A stretch of DNA of 64,000 nucleotides from Salicibibacter cibi (GCF_016495865.1 NZ_CP054706.1:2666001-2730000), one strand, 5' to 3'. Shown: positions 17,958-27,715, counted from the first letter of the stretch. Numbers and translations: made by a program. The notes: a model not told the origin generated them from the sequence alone.

Positions 17958-18740
17958 TTAGCCCAAACCGATAATGTGATAGCCTCCATCGACATGGAGC
18001 GTTTCTCCGGTCATTCCTTTCGACAAGTCACTCATTAAAAAGAGAGCGGTGTTGCCGACTTCTTCTGTGGTGACCCCCCGTCTCAACGGCGCCTTTTCTT
18101 CCATTTCCTTCAAAGAACTGCTAAAACCGGAGATGCCTTTTGCGGACAGCGTACGGATTGGACCTGCAGAAATGGCGTTTACGCGAATGCCGTGTTGGCC
18201 GAGGTCGTTCGCGAGGTAGCGGACACTTGCATCCAAAGCCGCTTTCGCAACCCCCATCACGTTGTAATTTTTCACGACACGTTCACCGCCGAGATACGTC
18301 ATCGTCATAATCGATCCGTTTTCGGCCATCATCTCATTTTTTTGCACGGCGTTCGCCACTGCCGTTAATGAATAGGCACTGATATCGTGCGCGATTTTAA
18401 AGCCTTCCCGTGACGTTTCCACGAACGTGCCCTCAAGGTCTTCGGTTTTTGCAAACGCAATGCAATGGGCCAGCCCATGAATCGTGCCTACTTCCTCTTT
18501 GATTTGCCGAAACGTGGCGTCGATTTCCTCATCGTTCGTAATATCACACGGATATACAAATGTTTCCGTTTCCAATGTATCCGCGAGCTCCCGCACATTT
18601 TTTCCGAGACGCTCACCTGCATATGTAAAAACAATTTTTGCGCCGGCGTTTGCCAAGCTCCGGGAGATGCCCCAGGCAATGCTTCTTTTGTTTGCGACAC
18701 CCATCACGACATAGGTGCGCCCTTCCAAAGATAAGCTCAT
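17958..18740 (-). CDS. fabI: Enoyl-[acyl-carrier-protein] reductase (NADH) FabI
   Basis: 260 residues, as in B. subtilis FabI (258). Reduces the enoyl-ACP double bond in the last step of each fatty-acid elongation cycle. Visible: glycine-rich cofactor motif GVANKRSIAWGIS near the N-terminus, the catalytic Y-x6-K pair in YNVMGVAK, and PIRTLSAKGI of the substrate-binding loop. The family N-terminus MSLSLEGRTYVVMG begins at 18740; a longer frame to 18767 adds nine residues with no homology. AAAGGAG lies 11 bases upstream (a TTG two codons earlier would be 5 bases away). No FapR-type palindrome seen upstream. Confidence 0.93.
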   Translation of the reverse strand: MSLSLEGRTYVVMGVANKRSIAWGISRSLANAGAKIVFTYAGERLGKNVRELADTLETETFVYPCDITNDEEIDATFRQIKEEVGTIHGLAHCIAFAKTEDLEGTFVETSREGFKIAHDISAYSLTAVANAVQKNEMMAENGSIMTMTYLGGERVVKNYNVMGVAKAALDASVRYLANDLGQHGIRVNAISAGPIRTLSAKGISGFSSSLKEMEEKAPLRRGVTTEEVGNTALFLMSDLSKGMTGETLHVDGGYHIIGLG

Positions 18741-18855
18741 TTTCAAAAAGTCTCCTTTCTCTCTCAACGTCCTTGTTCCGAGTATAGCACTTTTTTAAAA
18801 AACGGTCATTTCTATTTTAAGCAAATGTTTGCTATGATTTCAAAAGGTGATGCAA

Positions 18856-19710
18856 ATGGTGAAGGGTTTGGATTTTATCGGTGATATTCATGGATGCAGA
18901 CAAGAACTGCATACGCTCCTGCAAACATTGGGTTATGAAAAGAAAAAAGGGACTTACACGCATCCCAACGATCGAAAACTTATTTTTATCGGCGATCTCA
19001 CTGACCGGGGGCCGGACTCCGTTAACGTCATTGACGATGTCTCCGCGCTAGTTAACGACCGCACGGCCTATTATATCCCCGGGAATCACTGCGATAAACT
19101 TTATCGCTATTTTCTCGGACGGCCGGTGCAGATCCAACATGGCCTGGAAACGACGGTCACTGAACTGCACGCGCTCCCGGAGACTTCCTATCAACGGATA
19201 CGCCGCATGTTTATGCGTTTATTTGAAGAAGCGCCCCTGTACTTGCCGTTATGGAAGGATGAAGTCGTTGCCGCCCATGCCGGCATCCGTAAAAAAGACA
19301 TCGGCAGGACAGACAAAGCCGTGCGGGCGTTTGTCCTCTACGGGGATGTGGATCGCAGTGGGCAACGGGCGGGAAATCTTCCGAAACGGCGGGATTGGGT
19401 GTTAAAAGAAACCAACGGTTTCCCTTGGATTGTTTACGGCCATACGCCTGTCCATACGCCGAGAGTGTTTCGCCGTACGATTAACATCGATACCGGCTGT
19501 GTTTTCGGCGGAGCGCTGACTGCTTTTCGTTATCCGGAACTCACTACCGTTGATGTCCCCTCCCGGCAACCGGAGCAACCCGAGAAATTTCGCATCTTCG
19601 AGCAAGCGGAGGAACTTATTTTAAAAGAGAAAGGAACACAATATAATGAAACATACATGGATCATCAGTTTAACAAGTCTTTTTCTCCTTTTAACGGCTT
19701 GTGCCCCTAA
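18856..19710 (+). CDS. prpE: Bis(5'-nucleosyl)-tetraphosphatase PrpE (metallophosphoesterase)
   Basis: About 284 residues. Contains the phosphoesterase metal boxes GDIHG (near residue 10), [14 protein letters not shown] and later AAHAGI and YGHTPV, in the order of B. subtilis PrpE, which splits Ap4A-type dinucleotides and can act as a Ser/Thr/Tyr phosphatase. ATG at 18856 fits the family N-terminus; upstream GTG/ATG codons at 18847/18850 lie too close to AAAAGG. Homologues end around FRI; here the frame runs on ~40 residues, overlapping the next gene by 65 bases in another frame, so the natural stop may have been lost. Confidence 0.88.
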   Translation: MVKGLDFIGDIHGCRQELHTLLQTLGYEKKKGTYTHPNDRKLIFIGDLTDRGPDSVNVIDDVSALVNDRTAYYIPGNHCDKLYRYFLGRPVQIQHGLETTVTELHALPETSYQRIRRMFMRLFEEAPLYLPLWKDEVVAAHAGIRKKDIGRTDKAVRAFVLYGDVDRSGQRAGNLPKRRDWVLKETNGFPWIVYGHTPVHTPRVFRRTINIDTGCVFGGALTAFRYPELTTVDVPSRQPEQPEKFRIFEQAEELILKEKGTQYNETYMDHQFNKSFSPFNGLCP

Positions 19711-20080
19711 AGCCGATATCAGCCATATTGAAGAAGAAACAGACATTTTTTTATTTAACGAAGGGGATGATGTATCGATTTCTTTCAATGCTTTGATGAA
19801 TAACCAGTCGGAACGTCCCTCGGACGAACTGATCCTTAACTGGGAAGTTAACGATGATGAAGCGCGCAATTTGTTCAGCGAACCTGAGTTGTTAACGGAA
19901 TCCGAAGACGAGCCCTTTTCCATTGGTGGCGGGGAACGCTTCATGGTAAGTGAAACGTATTTGCTTGATGAAGCGCCGGAAGACACGGAAGCCCTTAGCG
20001 GTGTGATCGAGGGTGTCGTCATAAATGAAGATGGCGAGGAAGTATACCGCTTTACCTTCGATCAAGTCGAGGAAGTGTAA
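19646..20080 (+). CDS. Small acidic lipoprotein of unknown function (144 aa)
   Basis: Signal peptide [16 protein letters not shown] with lipobox LTAC (Cys 19), then about 125 residues rich in Glu and Asp with a beta-sandwich-like pattern ([36 protein letters not shown]). I do not recognise the family; the pattern resembles small intracellular-proteinase-inhibitor or CARDB-like folds, which is only a guess. AAAGGA is 12 bases upstream of the ATG. Starts inside the prpE frame and converges on nadK with a 19-base gap and no visible terminator. Confidence 0.75.
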   Translation: MKHTWIISLTSLFLLLTACAPKADISHIEEETDIFLFNEGDDVSISFNALMNNQSERPSDELILNWEVNDDEARNLFSEPELLTESEDEPFSIGGGERFMVSETYLLDEAPEDTEALSGVIEGVVINEDGEEVYRFTFDQVEEV

Positions 20081-20099
20081 AAAGACGAAGCATTCACTT

Positions 20100-20897
20100 T
20101 CATTCGCCGATAAACGATTCCTTCACACGCTGCCAAAATGGGAAAGGACGAAAACGGGCAAATCGTATATGTTCCGTTGCCACACGGCACTGAATCGAAG
20201 CGATGTCTTGATGAACAAAAGATTTATGGTCAACGGTCAGCTGCAAACCTACATCGTTCAACGGCTTCAATAAACAAGTGTGGTGCTCGGGCAGGATCAA
20301 GGGTGAACCAATCGTCCGGTACACTCGATTGTTAATGGATGCCATTTCAGCAATTTGCATGGAGGCGAGGGACGGGTGCAAAATTGCCCCTCCCAGCGCT
20401 TTGTTATAGGCGGTGCTCCCCGATGGGGTTGAGATACATAGTCCGTCTCCTCTAAACGTTTCGAAGACTTCCCCTTTGATCTCAACATTGCAAACGAGCG
20501 AGCCTTCCGTCGTCTTTACGGTACACTCGTTTAACGGAAGATACCTGTCTGAATCATTGTTCTCTCCATGGTAGCGGACAACGACTTCCAGAAGGGGATA
20601 TTCAACGACCTGGAAAGGTGTTTTCGCAATATGAATGATTAATTTGTCCACCTCATCCGGTTTCCAATCGGCATAAAACCCCAAATGCCCGGTGTGAACA
20701 CCGACGAAACAAGTATCCTCCAATCGATGCTTATGCTCGTGAAAAGCTTCGAGAAGGGTCCCGTCTCCGCCGACAGAGATAACGACCTCCGGTGTTTCTT
20801 TGTCGAACGTCAGCCCATGTCCGATCAGTTCACTTCGGATTTGTCCGGTGATCTCATTCGACACATCATCTCCCCGAGACGTAACATCAAACTTCAT
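20100..20897 (-). CDS. nadK: NAD kinase
   Basis: 265 residues. Phosphorylates NAD to NADP. Key motif GGDGT ([15 protein letters not shown], residues ~41-55), then [10 protein letters not shown], the NE near residue 124 and the [15 protein letters not shown] glycine-rich loop. AAAGGGGG 9 bases before the ATG. Directly downstream of the alarmone synthetase gene with a 15-base gap, the same pair as B. subtilis yjbM-yjbN (nadF). Confidence 0.95.
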   Translation of the reverse strand: MKFDVTSRGDDVSNEITGQIRSELIGHGLTFDKETPEVVISVGGDGTLLEAFHEHKHRLEDTCFVGVHTGHLGFYADWKPDEVDKLIIHIAKTPFQVVEYPLLEVVVRYHGENNDSDRYLPLNECTVKTTEGSLVCNVEIKGEVFETFRGDGLCISTPSGSTAYNKALGGAILHPSLASMQIAEMASINNRVYRTIGSPLILPEHHTCLLKPLNDVGLQLTVDHKSFVHQDIASIQCRVATEHIRFARFRPFPFWQRVKESFIGE

Positions 20898-20912
20898 AGC
20901 TTGTTCCCCCTT

Positions 20913-21551
20913 TCATTTATAGGCTCCTCTGTTTTCTTCCCGACGTTTCGTAATGATCGATTGCGCCTCTCGGACCTCATCTTGAATCTTGGACATCTCT
21001 TCGTCCAAATTATAGGCAGCTTCCGCGGCACGAACAAGACGCCGCTTCACATGCTCCGGAATTTCCCCGCTGTATTTATAATTGAGAGAATGTTCAATTG
21101 TCGCCCAAAAGTTCATCGCCATCGTACGGATTTGAATTTCCGCAAGGACATGTTTCGTTCCTTCGATAGTATGCACCGGATAATTGATCACCATATGATA
21201 CGAACGATACCCGCTTGATTTTTTCTCTTTTATATAATCCCTTTCGTGCATCACCGTAATGTCATTTCGCGACCGCAACATGTCTACAATTATATCAATG
21301 TCTGTTACAAATTGACAGACGATGCGCAAACCCGCGATATCCTGCATCTCCGTATGCAGACGTTCCATAGATATATTTTTCCTTTTGGCTTTCTCTTGGA
21401 TGCTCGTCATTGGTTTTACACGACCGGTAACAAATTCAATTGGTGTATGTTTGGAGGATCGTTGATATTGATCTCTCAAGCTTTTGAATTTTACTTTTAA
21501 CTCTTCAACCGCCTGGTAGTAAGGAGATAGAAAAATCGCCCATCCGTTCAT
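20913..21551 (-). CDS. sasB: Small alarmone synthetase (GTP pyrophosphokinase, RelQ/SasB type)
   Basis: 212 residues, single RelA/SpoT synthetase domain without hydrolase or regulatory domains, as in SasB/RelQ. Makes (p)ppGpp from ATP and GTP/GDP. Visible: FVTGRVKPMTSIQEKAKRK (G-loop/ATP region), DIAGLRIVCQF, KSSGYRSYHMVI and EIQIRTMAMNFWATIEHSLNYKY, the signature near the active-site Glu. GGAGGGG eight bases before the ATG. Operon with nadK; yjbL homologue upstream by 12 bases. Confidence 0.95.
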   Translation of the reverse strand: MNGWAIFLSPYYQAVEELKVKFKSLRDQYQRSSKHTPIEFVTGRVKPMTSIQEKAKRKNISMERLHTEMQDIAGLRIVCQFVTDIDIIVDMLRSRNDITVMHERDYIKEKKSSGYRSYHMVINYPVHTIEGTKHVLAEIQIRTMAMNFWATIEHSLNYKYSGEIPEHVKRRLVRAAEAAYNLDEEMSKIQDEVREAQSIITKRREENRGAYK

Positions 21552-21563
21552 AAGACCCCTCCC

Positions 21564-21935
21564 TCAATCGTCTGTCGGAACCGGGAAATGTTTTTCAACA
21601 GTGCTAACCATTTCAGATCCATAATTATTGTTCCCTTGAATAATATCGAGAAACATGTCCAACTCCTCATGAATATCCGCAAAATCGACACTGGATGTAT
21701 CAAGGTATATGGGCGTCCGGTCCTGATGGCTTTTGTTAATGTCCGGCCAAAAATCCTCCGGGATATGTACTTGGACAAACGCGCCTTCCCTATCAAAAAT
21801 ATAAACGAGCGCAAAATTATCCGAATCGGCCAGCAGACGGCCTGTAGGTGTTAGCGGTCGCTCCGTGTTACGGTCCGTTTCCAGATAAAGGCCATCTTCT
21901 TTATGCCGCGCAATCTTCACATTGATTGTATCCAT
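21564..21935 (-). CDS. yjbL: UPF0738 family protein (YjbL homologue)
   Basis: 123 residues, same length as B. subtilis YjbL. Matching segments: LTPTGRLLADSDNFALVYI near residue 28, and the C-terminal FLDIIQGNNNYGSEMVSTVE. Soluble, no signal peptide. AAAAGGAG upstream of the ATG. First gene of the yjbL-sasB-nadK transcription unit, divergent from the CYTH gene. No biochemical function is known for the family. Confidence 0.88.
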   Translation of the reverse strand: MDTINVKIARHKEDGLYLETDRNTERPLTPTGRLLADSDNFALVYIFDREGAFVQVHIPEDFWPDINKSHQDRTPIYLDTSSVDFADIHEELDMFLDIIQGNNNYGSEMVSTVEKHFPVPTDD

Positions 21936-22008
21936 GTTTATCCGGCTCCTTTTCTATCGTTGTTGCCCCATCATCTCTGTGTCATAATGCCGGCAGGAGG
22001 ATGATCAC

Positions 22009-22611
22009 ATGAGTCGTTCATTTGACGAAATTGAAATAGAGGGCAAACGTCTCCTTCACGTACGAGAATTCAGGAAAATACAAGCGTATTTCCAATTAAA
22101 CGAAGATGATTTTATCATCCAACACAATCACTATTTTGACACATCCGATTTCCAATTAAAAGAACAAAACGCCGCTTTGCGAATTCGTTATAAAAACGGG
22201 GCACATGTGCTCACATTGAAAGTGCGAAACGAGGCCGGAGTGCTGGAAAAACATCAGCCGCTCGGCCCCCGCGAATGGAGTGAAGGTGCACCGCTTACAC
22301 AGCTCAGCGAGGGAGGCTCCGTCCAAACATATTTGGAAAAAGAATGGAAGATCCCTTTTCACACGTTACATCCTTTGGGGCGACTAACGACAAGGCGTGC
22401 AGAACTGCCATATGAACAAGGCCTCTTAGTTCTGGATGAGAGCCATTATTTCGAAGAAATCGACTATGAACTGGAATACGAGGGAAATTCCCAAGAACAT
22501 GTGCAAGGAGTGCTAACACAGGTCGCCGTTCGTGTTGGACTCGATCCGCATAGCCCCGAACCGCAACCGAAAATTCAGCGGTTTTTTTCTGTCGCAAAAG
22601 GACGCATATAG
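22009..22611 (+). CDS. yjbK: CYTH-domain triphosphatase-like protein (YjbK homologue)
   Basis: 200 residues with the CYTH tunnel-fold signature: E-I-E-G-K at the start (ExExK box), YFDTSDFQLKEQNAALRIRYK, and LTLKV followed by alternating acidic residues. The fold hydrolyses triphosphates or binds polyphosphate; YjbK activity is not firmly known. GGAGG site before the ATG at 22009. Conserved neighbour of the alarmone synthetase in Bacillus, which hints at nucleotide or polyphosphate metabolism. Confidence 0.9.
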   Translation: MSRSFDEIEIEGKRLLHVREFRKIQAYFQLNEDDFIIQHNHYFDTSDFQLKEQNAALRIRYKNGAHVLTLKVRNEAGVLEKHQPLGPREWSEGAPLTQLSEGGSVQTYLEKEWKIPFHTLHPLGRLTTRRAELPYEQGLLVLDESHYFEEIDYELEYEGNSQEHVQGVLTQVAVRVGLDPHSPEPQPKIQRFFSVAKGRI

Positions 22612-22699
22612 GACTTTGATCTTTTTTTCGGGAAAGTCTTGTTTTTAACACAAGTTCTGCTATAGTCATATTATATCATTAGTTCGAGGAGTATTGGAA

Positions 22700-23377
22700 A
22701 TGAACGACATGCACGCCTTGCTTTTAAGTCTTCAACAATCAGGACCTGTTTCAGAACCGACAAAAAACCTGGCGGAAAAACAACCGTCTATTGACTTCGC
22801 TACGCTGCTCGCCCGTATTGAATCCGAAGAAAAAAACGAAGAATCTTTCCCTTTGGATGTTGCGAGCGAGCGATCGCTTTACTACCATCCGATGAATGAA
22901 CCGGTTATGCCCGCTTCCGAAGAAACATTGAACGAGGCCGAAACAGCTGATCCCAGTATTGAAGAGGGAAGCCAAGTCGACGGTGTTTTGCCTGATTCGC
23001 CGTATAACCAACTCATCGAAGCTTCGGCAGACAAACACGGCGTGGACGCCAGCTTGATCTATGCCATTATCCAGCATGAATCCAACTTTCAATCGGATAC
23101 CACAAGCCATGCCGGGGCAACGGGGCTTATGCAATTAATGCCGGAAACCGCCCGTGGCTTGGGAGTGACAGATGCGACAGACCCGGCTCAGAACATCGAT
23201 GCGGGGACCCGCTATATCCGCGATATGCTTAACCGTTACGACGATGATCCGGAAAAAGCCCTCGCCGCCTACAACGCCGGTCCCGGGAATGTGGACAAAT
23301 ATAACGGCATCCCTCCCTTCGATGAAACAACCGCCTATGTCCCGAAAGTCATGGACACTTATCAGAGCTTGATATAA
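22700..23377 (+). CDS. cwlQ: Lytic transglycosylase (CwlQ/YjbJ-like, SLT domain)
   Basis: About 225 residues. N-terminal ~110 residues are a low-complexity acidic region without a signal peptide; the C-terminal ~115 form a Slt-type goose-lysozyme domain: catalytic Glu in [32 protein letters not shown] and [13 protein letters not shown]. Cleaves peptidoglycan glycan strands; B. subtilis CwlQ was reported to have both transglycosylase and muramidase activity. ATG at 22700 is eight bases after GAGGAG; TTG at 22694 is too close. Confidence 0.92.
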   Translation: MNDMHALLLSLQQSGPVSEPTKNLAEKQPSIDFATLLARIESEEKNEESFPLDVASERSLYYHPMNEPVMPASEETLNEAETADPSIEEGSQVDGVLPDSPYNQLIEASADKHGVDASLIYAIIQHESNFQSDTTSHAGATGLMQLMPETARGLGVTDATDPAQNIDAGTRYIRDMLNRYDDDPEKALAAYNAGPGNVDKYNGIPPFDETTAYVPKVMDTYQSLI

Positions 23378-23383
23378 AAGCAG

Positions 23384-23417
23384 CGGCGTATCGCTTACAA
23401 TAGGATACGCCGTTTTT
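23384..23417 (+). terminator. Terminator of cwlQ
   Basis: Stem GGCGTATC / GATACGCC with an eleven-base loop, followed by GTTTTTTGG. Confidence 0.85.
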
Positions 23418-23732
23418 TGGTAGGTAAGAAAGTATAAATCAACTTTCATACCTACATAAGTGCAACGTGTTTTGCAGGCGAAGATCGCGGGCATGTGTCC
23501 AAAACGTATGCCTCGTTTCCCGGGCGACTCGGTTGTTTTAACAACCATGCACGGTTACCAGGTGAGGTGTATTCATTACGTCCCTATATCCCGCAAGCAT
23601 AGGATTTGAACCTTTCATCATGCCTTGCTACAATAAAGTGAAACTATCGCTAAAAGTTATTTTCGCAGATTACAAAACCCGCACAGATCACGACGTTTAT
23701 GTACGAATGAAATAAATTGAAAAAGTGGGAGA
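23418..23732. other. Gene-free stretch with a long hairpin
   Basis: A 14-base stem with one mismatch (GTAGGTAAGAAAGT / ACTTTCATACCTAC, 23420-23455) directly follows the cwlQ terminator. The rest of the 315 bases shows no gene or recognisable repeat. Confidence 0.5.
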
Positions 23733-23735
23733 ATG

Positions 23736-24122
23736 ATGGAATACCTTAAAGGAACATTGTATGACGCTCTCGGTGGCGAACGTGGCATTGAGACCATCGT
23801 AGAACAATTTTACGACAGGGTAAGCGAGCATCCGGAATTAATCCCTTTGTTCCCTGATGATTTGACAGATACAAGGCGAAAACAAAAACAATTTCTCACC
23901 CAATTTTGCGGAGGCCCTGCACTGTTCACGAGAGAACACGGGCATCCACGATTGCGGGCTCGTCACCTACCCTTTCCAATCACACCAGTCAAAGCAGAGG
24001 CATGGCTAGATTGTATGGGACGCGCGCTGCAAGCATGTGAGCTTGAAAACGATAAAGCCGTTCAAGAATTGTATCAACGGTTAACTTTAACGGCACAACA
24101 TATGATTAACTCGCAGGTATAA
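23736..24122 (+). CDS. yjbI: Truncated hemoglobin, group II (YjbI-like)
   Basis: 128 residues, a 2-on-2 globin (trHbO group). Visible: FYDRVSEHPELIPLFPDD (B/C helix region), FLTQFCGGPALFTREHGHPRLRARHLPFPI with the proximal His in the HPRLRARH stretch, and the WLDCMGRAL helix. Binds heme and reacts with O2, NO or peroxide; in Bacillus it is encoded next to spxH, also here. Two ATGs (23733, 23736); the second is the better spaced from GGGAG. Runs 21 bases into the spxH gene leader, so probably one operon. Confidence 0.92.
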   Translation: MEYLKGTLYDALGGERGIETIVEQFYDRVSEHPELIPLFPDDLTDTRRKQKQFLTQFCGGPALFTREHGHPRLRARHLPFPITPVKAEAWLDCMGRALQACELENDKAVQELYQRLTLTAQHMINSQV

Positions 24123-24143
24123 AACGGGAAGGAGCGCATAACC

Positions 24144-25046
24144 TTGGTGAAGACAAATCAACAGGGCTGTAATGATAGCCTCGGCGTTTGTGGCGTTGAC
24201 ATGAACGAGCAAAAGCAAACGATAGACCAGAAAAAATTGGAAATTTACATCTTTACAGATCCTCTTTGCCCAGATTGCTGGGGATTTGAACCAGTCATTA
24301 AAAAGTTCAGGCTGGAGTACGGCCATTTATGTAAAATGCGCTTTTTTATCGTTCCCGAAGCCGCAAGTTGGTGTGTGAATGAACAAAACCAAAAATCCCT
24401 TGCAGACCTTTGGGAAGAAACCTCATCACGTACCGGGATGTGTTGTGACGGAGACATATGGCATGAAAATCCGCTTGCACAATCAGAAACCCCTGCCATC
24501 GCTGTAAAGGCTGCCGAAATGCAGGGCCGGCAATACGGCCTGCGCTATTTGCGAAGATTGCGTGAAGCCCTCTTTCTCAATAAGGAAAATATTTCAAAAG
24601 AAGATGTTTTGCTAGACTGTGCGAAGCGGGCAAATTTGGATGTTCAGGAATTCCATAAAGATCTCCATTCAGATTTGGCACGCAAAGCTTTAGACGCTGA
24701 CATCAACACAACACATGAGATGGGTGCCGGAGATGTGCCTACAATGATTTTTTTTAACGATTGCATTGAAGATGCCGGCATAAAAATTTCCGGCTTACAC
24801 GACTTTCATGTATACGTTGATATACTGGGAAAAATGCTCGGATCCCCCCCGAAACCACAGGAAAAAATGGAAATCGATGAATTTATGAAAACCTATGAAC
24901 TCGTTGCTACCCGGGAAGTTGCACAAGTTTACGATTTGTCCATGAAAGAAGCAACCTCCCGTTTAAAAGCATTACAATTACAACAAAAAATCGAAAGCGT
25001 CCCCGTAAAAAAAGGCACCTTTTGGAAAGCAGACAAAGCACTTTAA
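24144..25046 (+). CDS. spxH: ClpXP adaptor protein SpxH (YjbH), DsbA-like thioredoxin fold
   Basis: 300 residues, matching B. subtilis YjbH along its length: IYIFTDPLCPDCWGFEP with the C42-P-D-C45 pair, ASRTGMCCDGDIWHEN-like region, EFHKDLHSDLARKAL, and C-terminal EVAQVYDLSMKEAT … FWKADKAL. The N-terminal ~30 residues carry two further Cys (9, 16), reminiscent of the zinc-binding N-terminus of YjbH. Delivers Spx to ClpXP for degradation in unstressed cells. TTG start at 24144, nine bases after GGAAGGAG. Its target spx lies 5 kb away in this window. Confidence 0.93.
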   Translation: MVKTNQQGCNDSLGVCGVDMNEQKQTIDQKKLEIYIFTDPLCPDCWGFEPVIKKFRLEYGHLCKMRFFIVPEAASWCVNEQNQKSLADLWEETSSRTGMCCDGDIWHENPLAQSETPAIAVKAAEMQGRQYGLRYLRRLREALFLNKENISKEDVLLDCAKRANLDVQEFHKDLHSDLARKALDADINTTHEMGAGDVPTMIFFNDCIEDAGIKISGLHDFHVYVDILGKMLGSPPKPQEKMEIDEFMKTYELVATREVAQVYDLSMKEATSRLKALQLQQKIESVPVKKGTFWKADKAL

Positions 25047-25271
25047 GATTAATATCGACGCGTGCATTCGCTCATCTTGTCTCGGTTCGGATTGAATCGG
25101 GACAAATTTTTTATCACTGTTTTGAGGACAAACATTCGCATCATCCGTAGTTTTGTATTTTTGTTTTGAATGCTCCCCTTCATAAGTGCTCTCCCAGAAC
25201 CATCTTTTTTCAAGTGATGAAACCAGAAACGTCCATCATATACTTAGGACAGACGCAGCAAAGGGGGATCG

Positions 25272-25445
25272 ATGATGCACAACTTGATGACAAGTATCCT
25301 TACGGTCTTAGTTGGATATATTTTATTTCTCGTATCGGTTCTGCGCTTATTTCCATTGTGGATCGCTGTACCTTTGTTTTTGGCCTCCATCATCATTAGC
25401 GTCCATTTCCTCAATGAGCGCGGGAGGTTTAAAGGTTTTTCCTAA
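25272..25445 (+). CDS. Small membrane protein (57 aa)
   Basis: Frame MMHNLMTSILTVLVGYILFLVSVLRL… with two hydrophobic segments (about residues 6-22 and 27-46) and a basic C-terminus (NERGRFKGFS). AAGGGGG at 25261-25267 fits the ATG at 25275 (7 bases) or 25272 (4 bases). Plus strand between spxH and the repeats. No family recognised; two-TM microproteins of this type often act in membrane stress or transporter regulation, but nothing here shows it. Confidence 0.6.
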   Translation: MMHNLMTSILTVLVGYILFLVSVLRLFPLWIAVPLFLASIIISVHFLNERGRFKGFS

Positions 25446-25448
25446 TTA

Positions 25449-25522
25449 GAAAACTTGGCTTTTCGCCAAGCTTTTATGGCGAAAACCTTCGCCCAACTTA
25501 TGCAGATAAGAAAGTTGATTTA
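25449..25522. repeat. 74 bp triple-hairpin repeat, copy A
   Basis: Three consecutive inverted repeats: AAAACTTGGC/GCCAAGCTTTT, GGCGAA/TTCGCC and CAACTT/AAGTTG. About 95% identical to copy B at 29031-29104. The MITE at 25523 is inserted at its 3' border, using its last bases GATTTA as target duplication. Confidence 0.85.
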
Positions 25523-25811
25523 GGGATTGCTGAACAACTTGCAGCTATCAGCTGAAGCCGGGGGATGCCGCTTCCATGGCTATCGCTTTCCGCGGACGAA
25601 CGGTCAAGCCTCCTCGCGCAAAACCGGCGCTGCGGGGGCTTGACGCGTCCGTTTTTCCGCTGGAGTCTCGCCATTGCAGCACCGTCCCTCCGTACGTTGC
25701 CAGAAGTGCAAGGGTTTTTTTGTTTATAGGATGGATTTCCTTGCATCCAGCTTCGACAACACCAACGGAAAATGCTTATGGGCCAGTCTTTTTCCGTTAT
25801 TCAGCAGTCCC
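25523..25811 (+). mobile_element. MITE-like element, copy 2
   Basis: 289 bp, ends GGGATTGCTGAA … TTCAGCAGTCCC. GATTTA occurs immediately before (25517-25522) and after (25812-25817), a perfect 6 bp target duplication. Same GC-rich interior as the other copies; no transposase. Confidence 0.85.
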
Positions 25812-25832
25812 GATTTATGCTTTTTTATCTGC

Positions 25833-25857
25833 CAAAAAAACCCTCCGAATGAGGGTT
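25833..25857 (-). terminator. Terminator of pepF
   Basis: Minus-strand stem AACCCTC/GAGGGTT with loop ATTCG and TTTTTTT behind it. Confidence 0.85.
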
Positions 25858-25865
25858 CTCAACTA

Positions 25866-27692
25866 CTATTTTGCCATTAAATCATCAGCAATTTGTTCCG
25901 CTTGTTCCAATAGCGATTCAAACTGGTTCATGGCCGCTTGAATGGGCGCCGGTTCGGTCATATCAACCCCTGCTCCCTTCAATAGTGCAATTGGATAATC
26001 GGAACTTCCGGACTTCAGAAACGATAAATACCGCTCAACTGCCGGCTCTCCTTCTTCCAATATTTTGTTGCTTAGCGCAACTGCGGCACTATAACCTGTC
26101 GCATATTGGTAAACGTAGAAATTCATGTAAAAATGGGGAATTCGAGACCATTCGTAGGCGATTTCATCATCATAAACGATGGCTTCCCCGAAATATTTTT
26201 GGTTCAAATCAAAGTATGCGGATTTCAGATTTTCCGGGGTCAACGCCTCCCCTTCGGCCACTTTTTGATGAATCAACTGCTCGAATTCGGCAAACATCGT
26301 CTGCCGGAAAATCGTTCCTTTAAACCCTTCCAATTGTTGATTGAGCAAATAGAGCTTATCGGCTTTGCTTTCGGTTTTTTGTTTTAACGCGTGGGAAAGC
26401 AAGAGTTCATTGACGGTGGAAGCCACTTCCGCAACGAAGATCGTATAATCGCCATATGGATATGGCTGGTATTTATGGGTGAAATAGCTATGCATGGAAT
26501 GGCCAAGTTCATGGGCAAGAGTGTACATTTCGTCAATGCTGTCTTGCCAATTCATTAAAATATATGGTTGCGTCAAATATGCACCGGAAGAATACGCACC
26601 GCTCGTCTTCCCTTTATTTTCATGAACATCGACCCATCCGTTTTTTTCCAATCCAGCTGTCATGGCTGCGCTATAATCATTCCCCAACGGTTTTAAGGAT
26701 TGGATAATTTCCGTTTTCGCCTCTTCATACCCGTAATCAAAAGCCTCGCTTTCCACTAACGGAACGTATAAATCATAAAAATGAAGCTCTTCCAATTGCA
26801 GTAACTTTTTTCGCAACCGTAAGTACCGCTGAAAAAGATGAAGGTGATCGTTAACGACCGTCACGAGCTGATCATAAACCTTTTCGGGGATATGATTCGT
26901 ATGCATGGCCTGCGCACGGGCTGACGAATAATTTCGCGTTTCAGCGTAAAATTGATTTCGCTTCACCTGGCCGCTTAACAAACTGGCCAGTGTGTTCTCA
27001 TGGTTCCGATACGAACGATACAATGACGTAAATGCATCTTTTCGCACGTTTCGATTTTTATTTTGCAACAATTGAATAAAACGACCGTTGCTCACGGCTG
27101 ATTCGTTTCCGTTTTCATCTTCGATCGAATCAAAGGTCATGTCAGCATCCGATAGCATCGAAAAAGCCTGTCCCGCTTGGTCCGTCACCTCAGAAGCTTT
27201 GGCGAGCAGCCCTTCTTCTTTTTCCGATAAAACGTGGGGCCTGCGTTCGTTTAATAATGCCAATTCATGTGCATACAATTGCAACGGTTCATATTCGTTC
27301 GTCCAATGTGTAAGCGTCTCTTCCGATATGGACAAAATTTCCGGTTCGTAAAAGGCGATTGCAGCACTGAAACGAGTGATCAACGAACGCGCGCGGTCAA
27401 ACAATCCTTGATAAAAACTGTCGGACGTATCTTCATCGTTTTTCAAATGAGCATAGACGACAACTTTTTCCAATTCCATGCCGGCTTCATCCCGTTGTTT
27501 TAACCCTTCATGCAAGGTTTCTGCCGAATTTGTGAGCTTCCCTTGAAATGATTGAAGTTTCGGCAATTGGTTTTCCACACTTTTATATGCTTGCTCCCAT
27601 TCATCTGTATCAACAAAAATTGCTTCCACATCCCATTTGCGTTCAACGGGAATTTCGGATCGTTCAGGTACTTTTGTATTGCCGGTTGTCAT
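25866..27692 (-). CDS. pepF: Oligoendopeptidase F (M3B zinc peptidase)
   Basis: 608 residues. Cytoplasmic zinc metallopeptidase that cuts oligopeptides of about 7-17 residues. HExxH zinc motif in LAHELGHSMHSYFTH (about residue 391) and the third ligand Glu in FVAEVASTVNE downstream; M3 C-terminal block NFYVYQYATGYSAAV present. GGAGG upstream of the ATG at 27692. Own terminator, and the coiA gene ends 24 bases upstream, so the two may share a transcript. Same place as yjbG in B. subtilis. Confidence 0.95.
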   Translation of the reverse strand: MTTGNTKVPERSEIPVERKWDVEAIFVDTDEWEQAYKSVENQLPKLQSFQGKLTNSAETLHEGLKQRDEAGMELEKVVVYAHLKNDEDTSDSFYQGLFDRARSLITRFSAAIAFYEPEILSISEETLTHWTNEYEPLQLYAHELALLNERRPHVLSEKEEGLLAKASEVTDQAGQAFSMLSDADMTFDSIEDENGNESAVSNGRFIQLLQNKNRNVRKDAFTSLYRSYRNHENTLASLLSGQVKRNQFYAETRNYSSARAQAMHTNHIPEKVYDQLVTVVNDHLHLFQRYLRLRKKLLQLEELHFYDLYVPLVESEAFDYGYEEAKTEIIQSLKPLGNDYSAAMTAGLEKNGWVDVHENKGKTSGAYSSGAYLTQPYILMNWQDSIDEMYTLAHELGHSMHSYFTHKYQPYPYGDYTIFVAEVASTVNELLLSHALKQKTESKADKLYLLNQQLEGFKGTIFRQTMFAEFEQLIHQKVAEGEALTPENLKSAYFDLNQKYFGEAIVYDDEIAYEWSRIPHFYMNFYVYQYATGYSAAVALSNKILEEGEPAVERYLSFLKSGSSDYPIALLKGAGVDMTEPAPIQAAMNQFESLLEQAEQIADDLMAK

Positions 27693-27715
27693 GACGATCC
27701 CTCCTTTTCTTCTTT

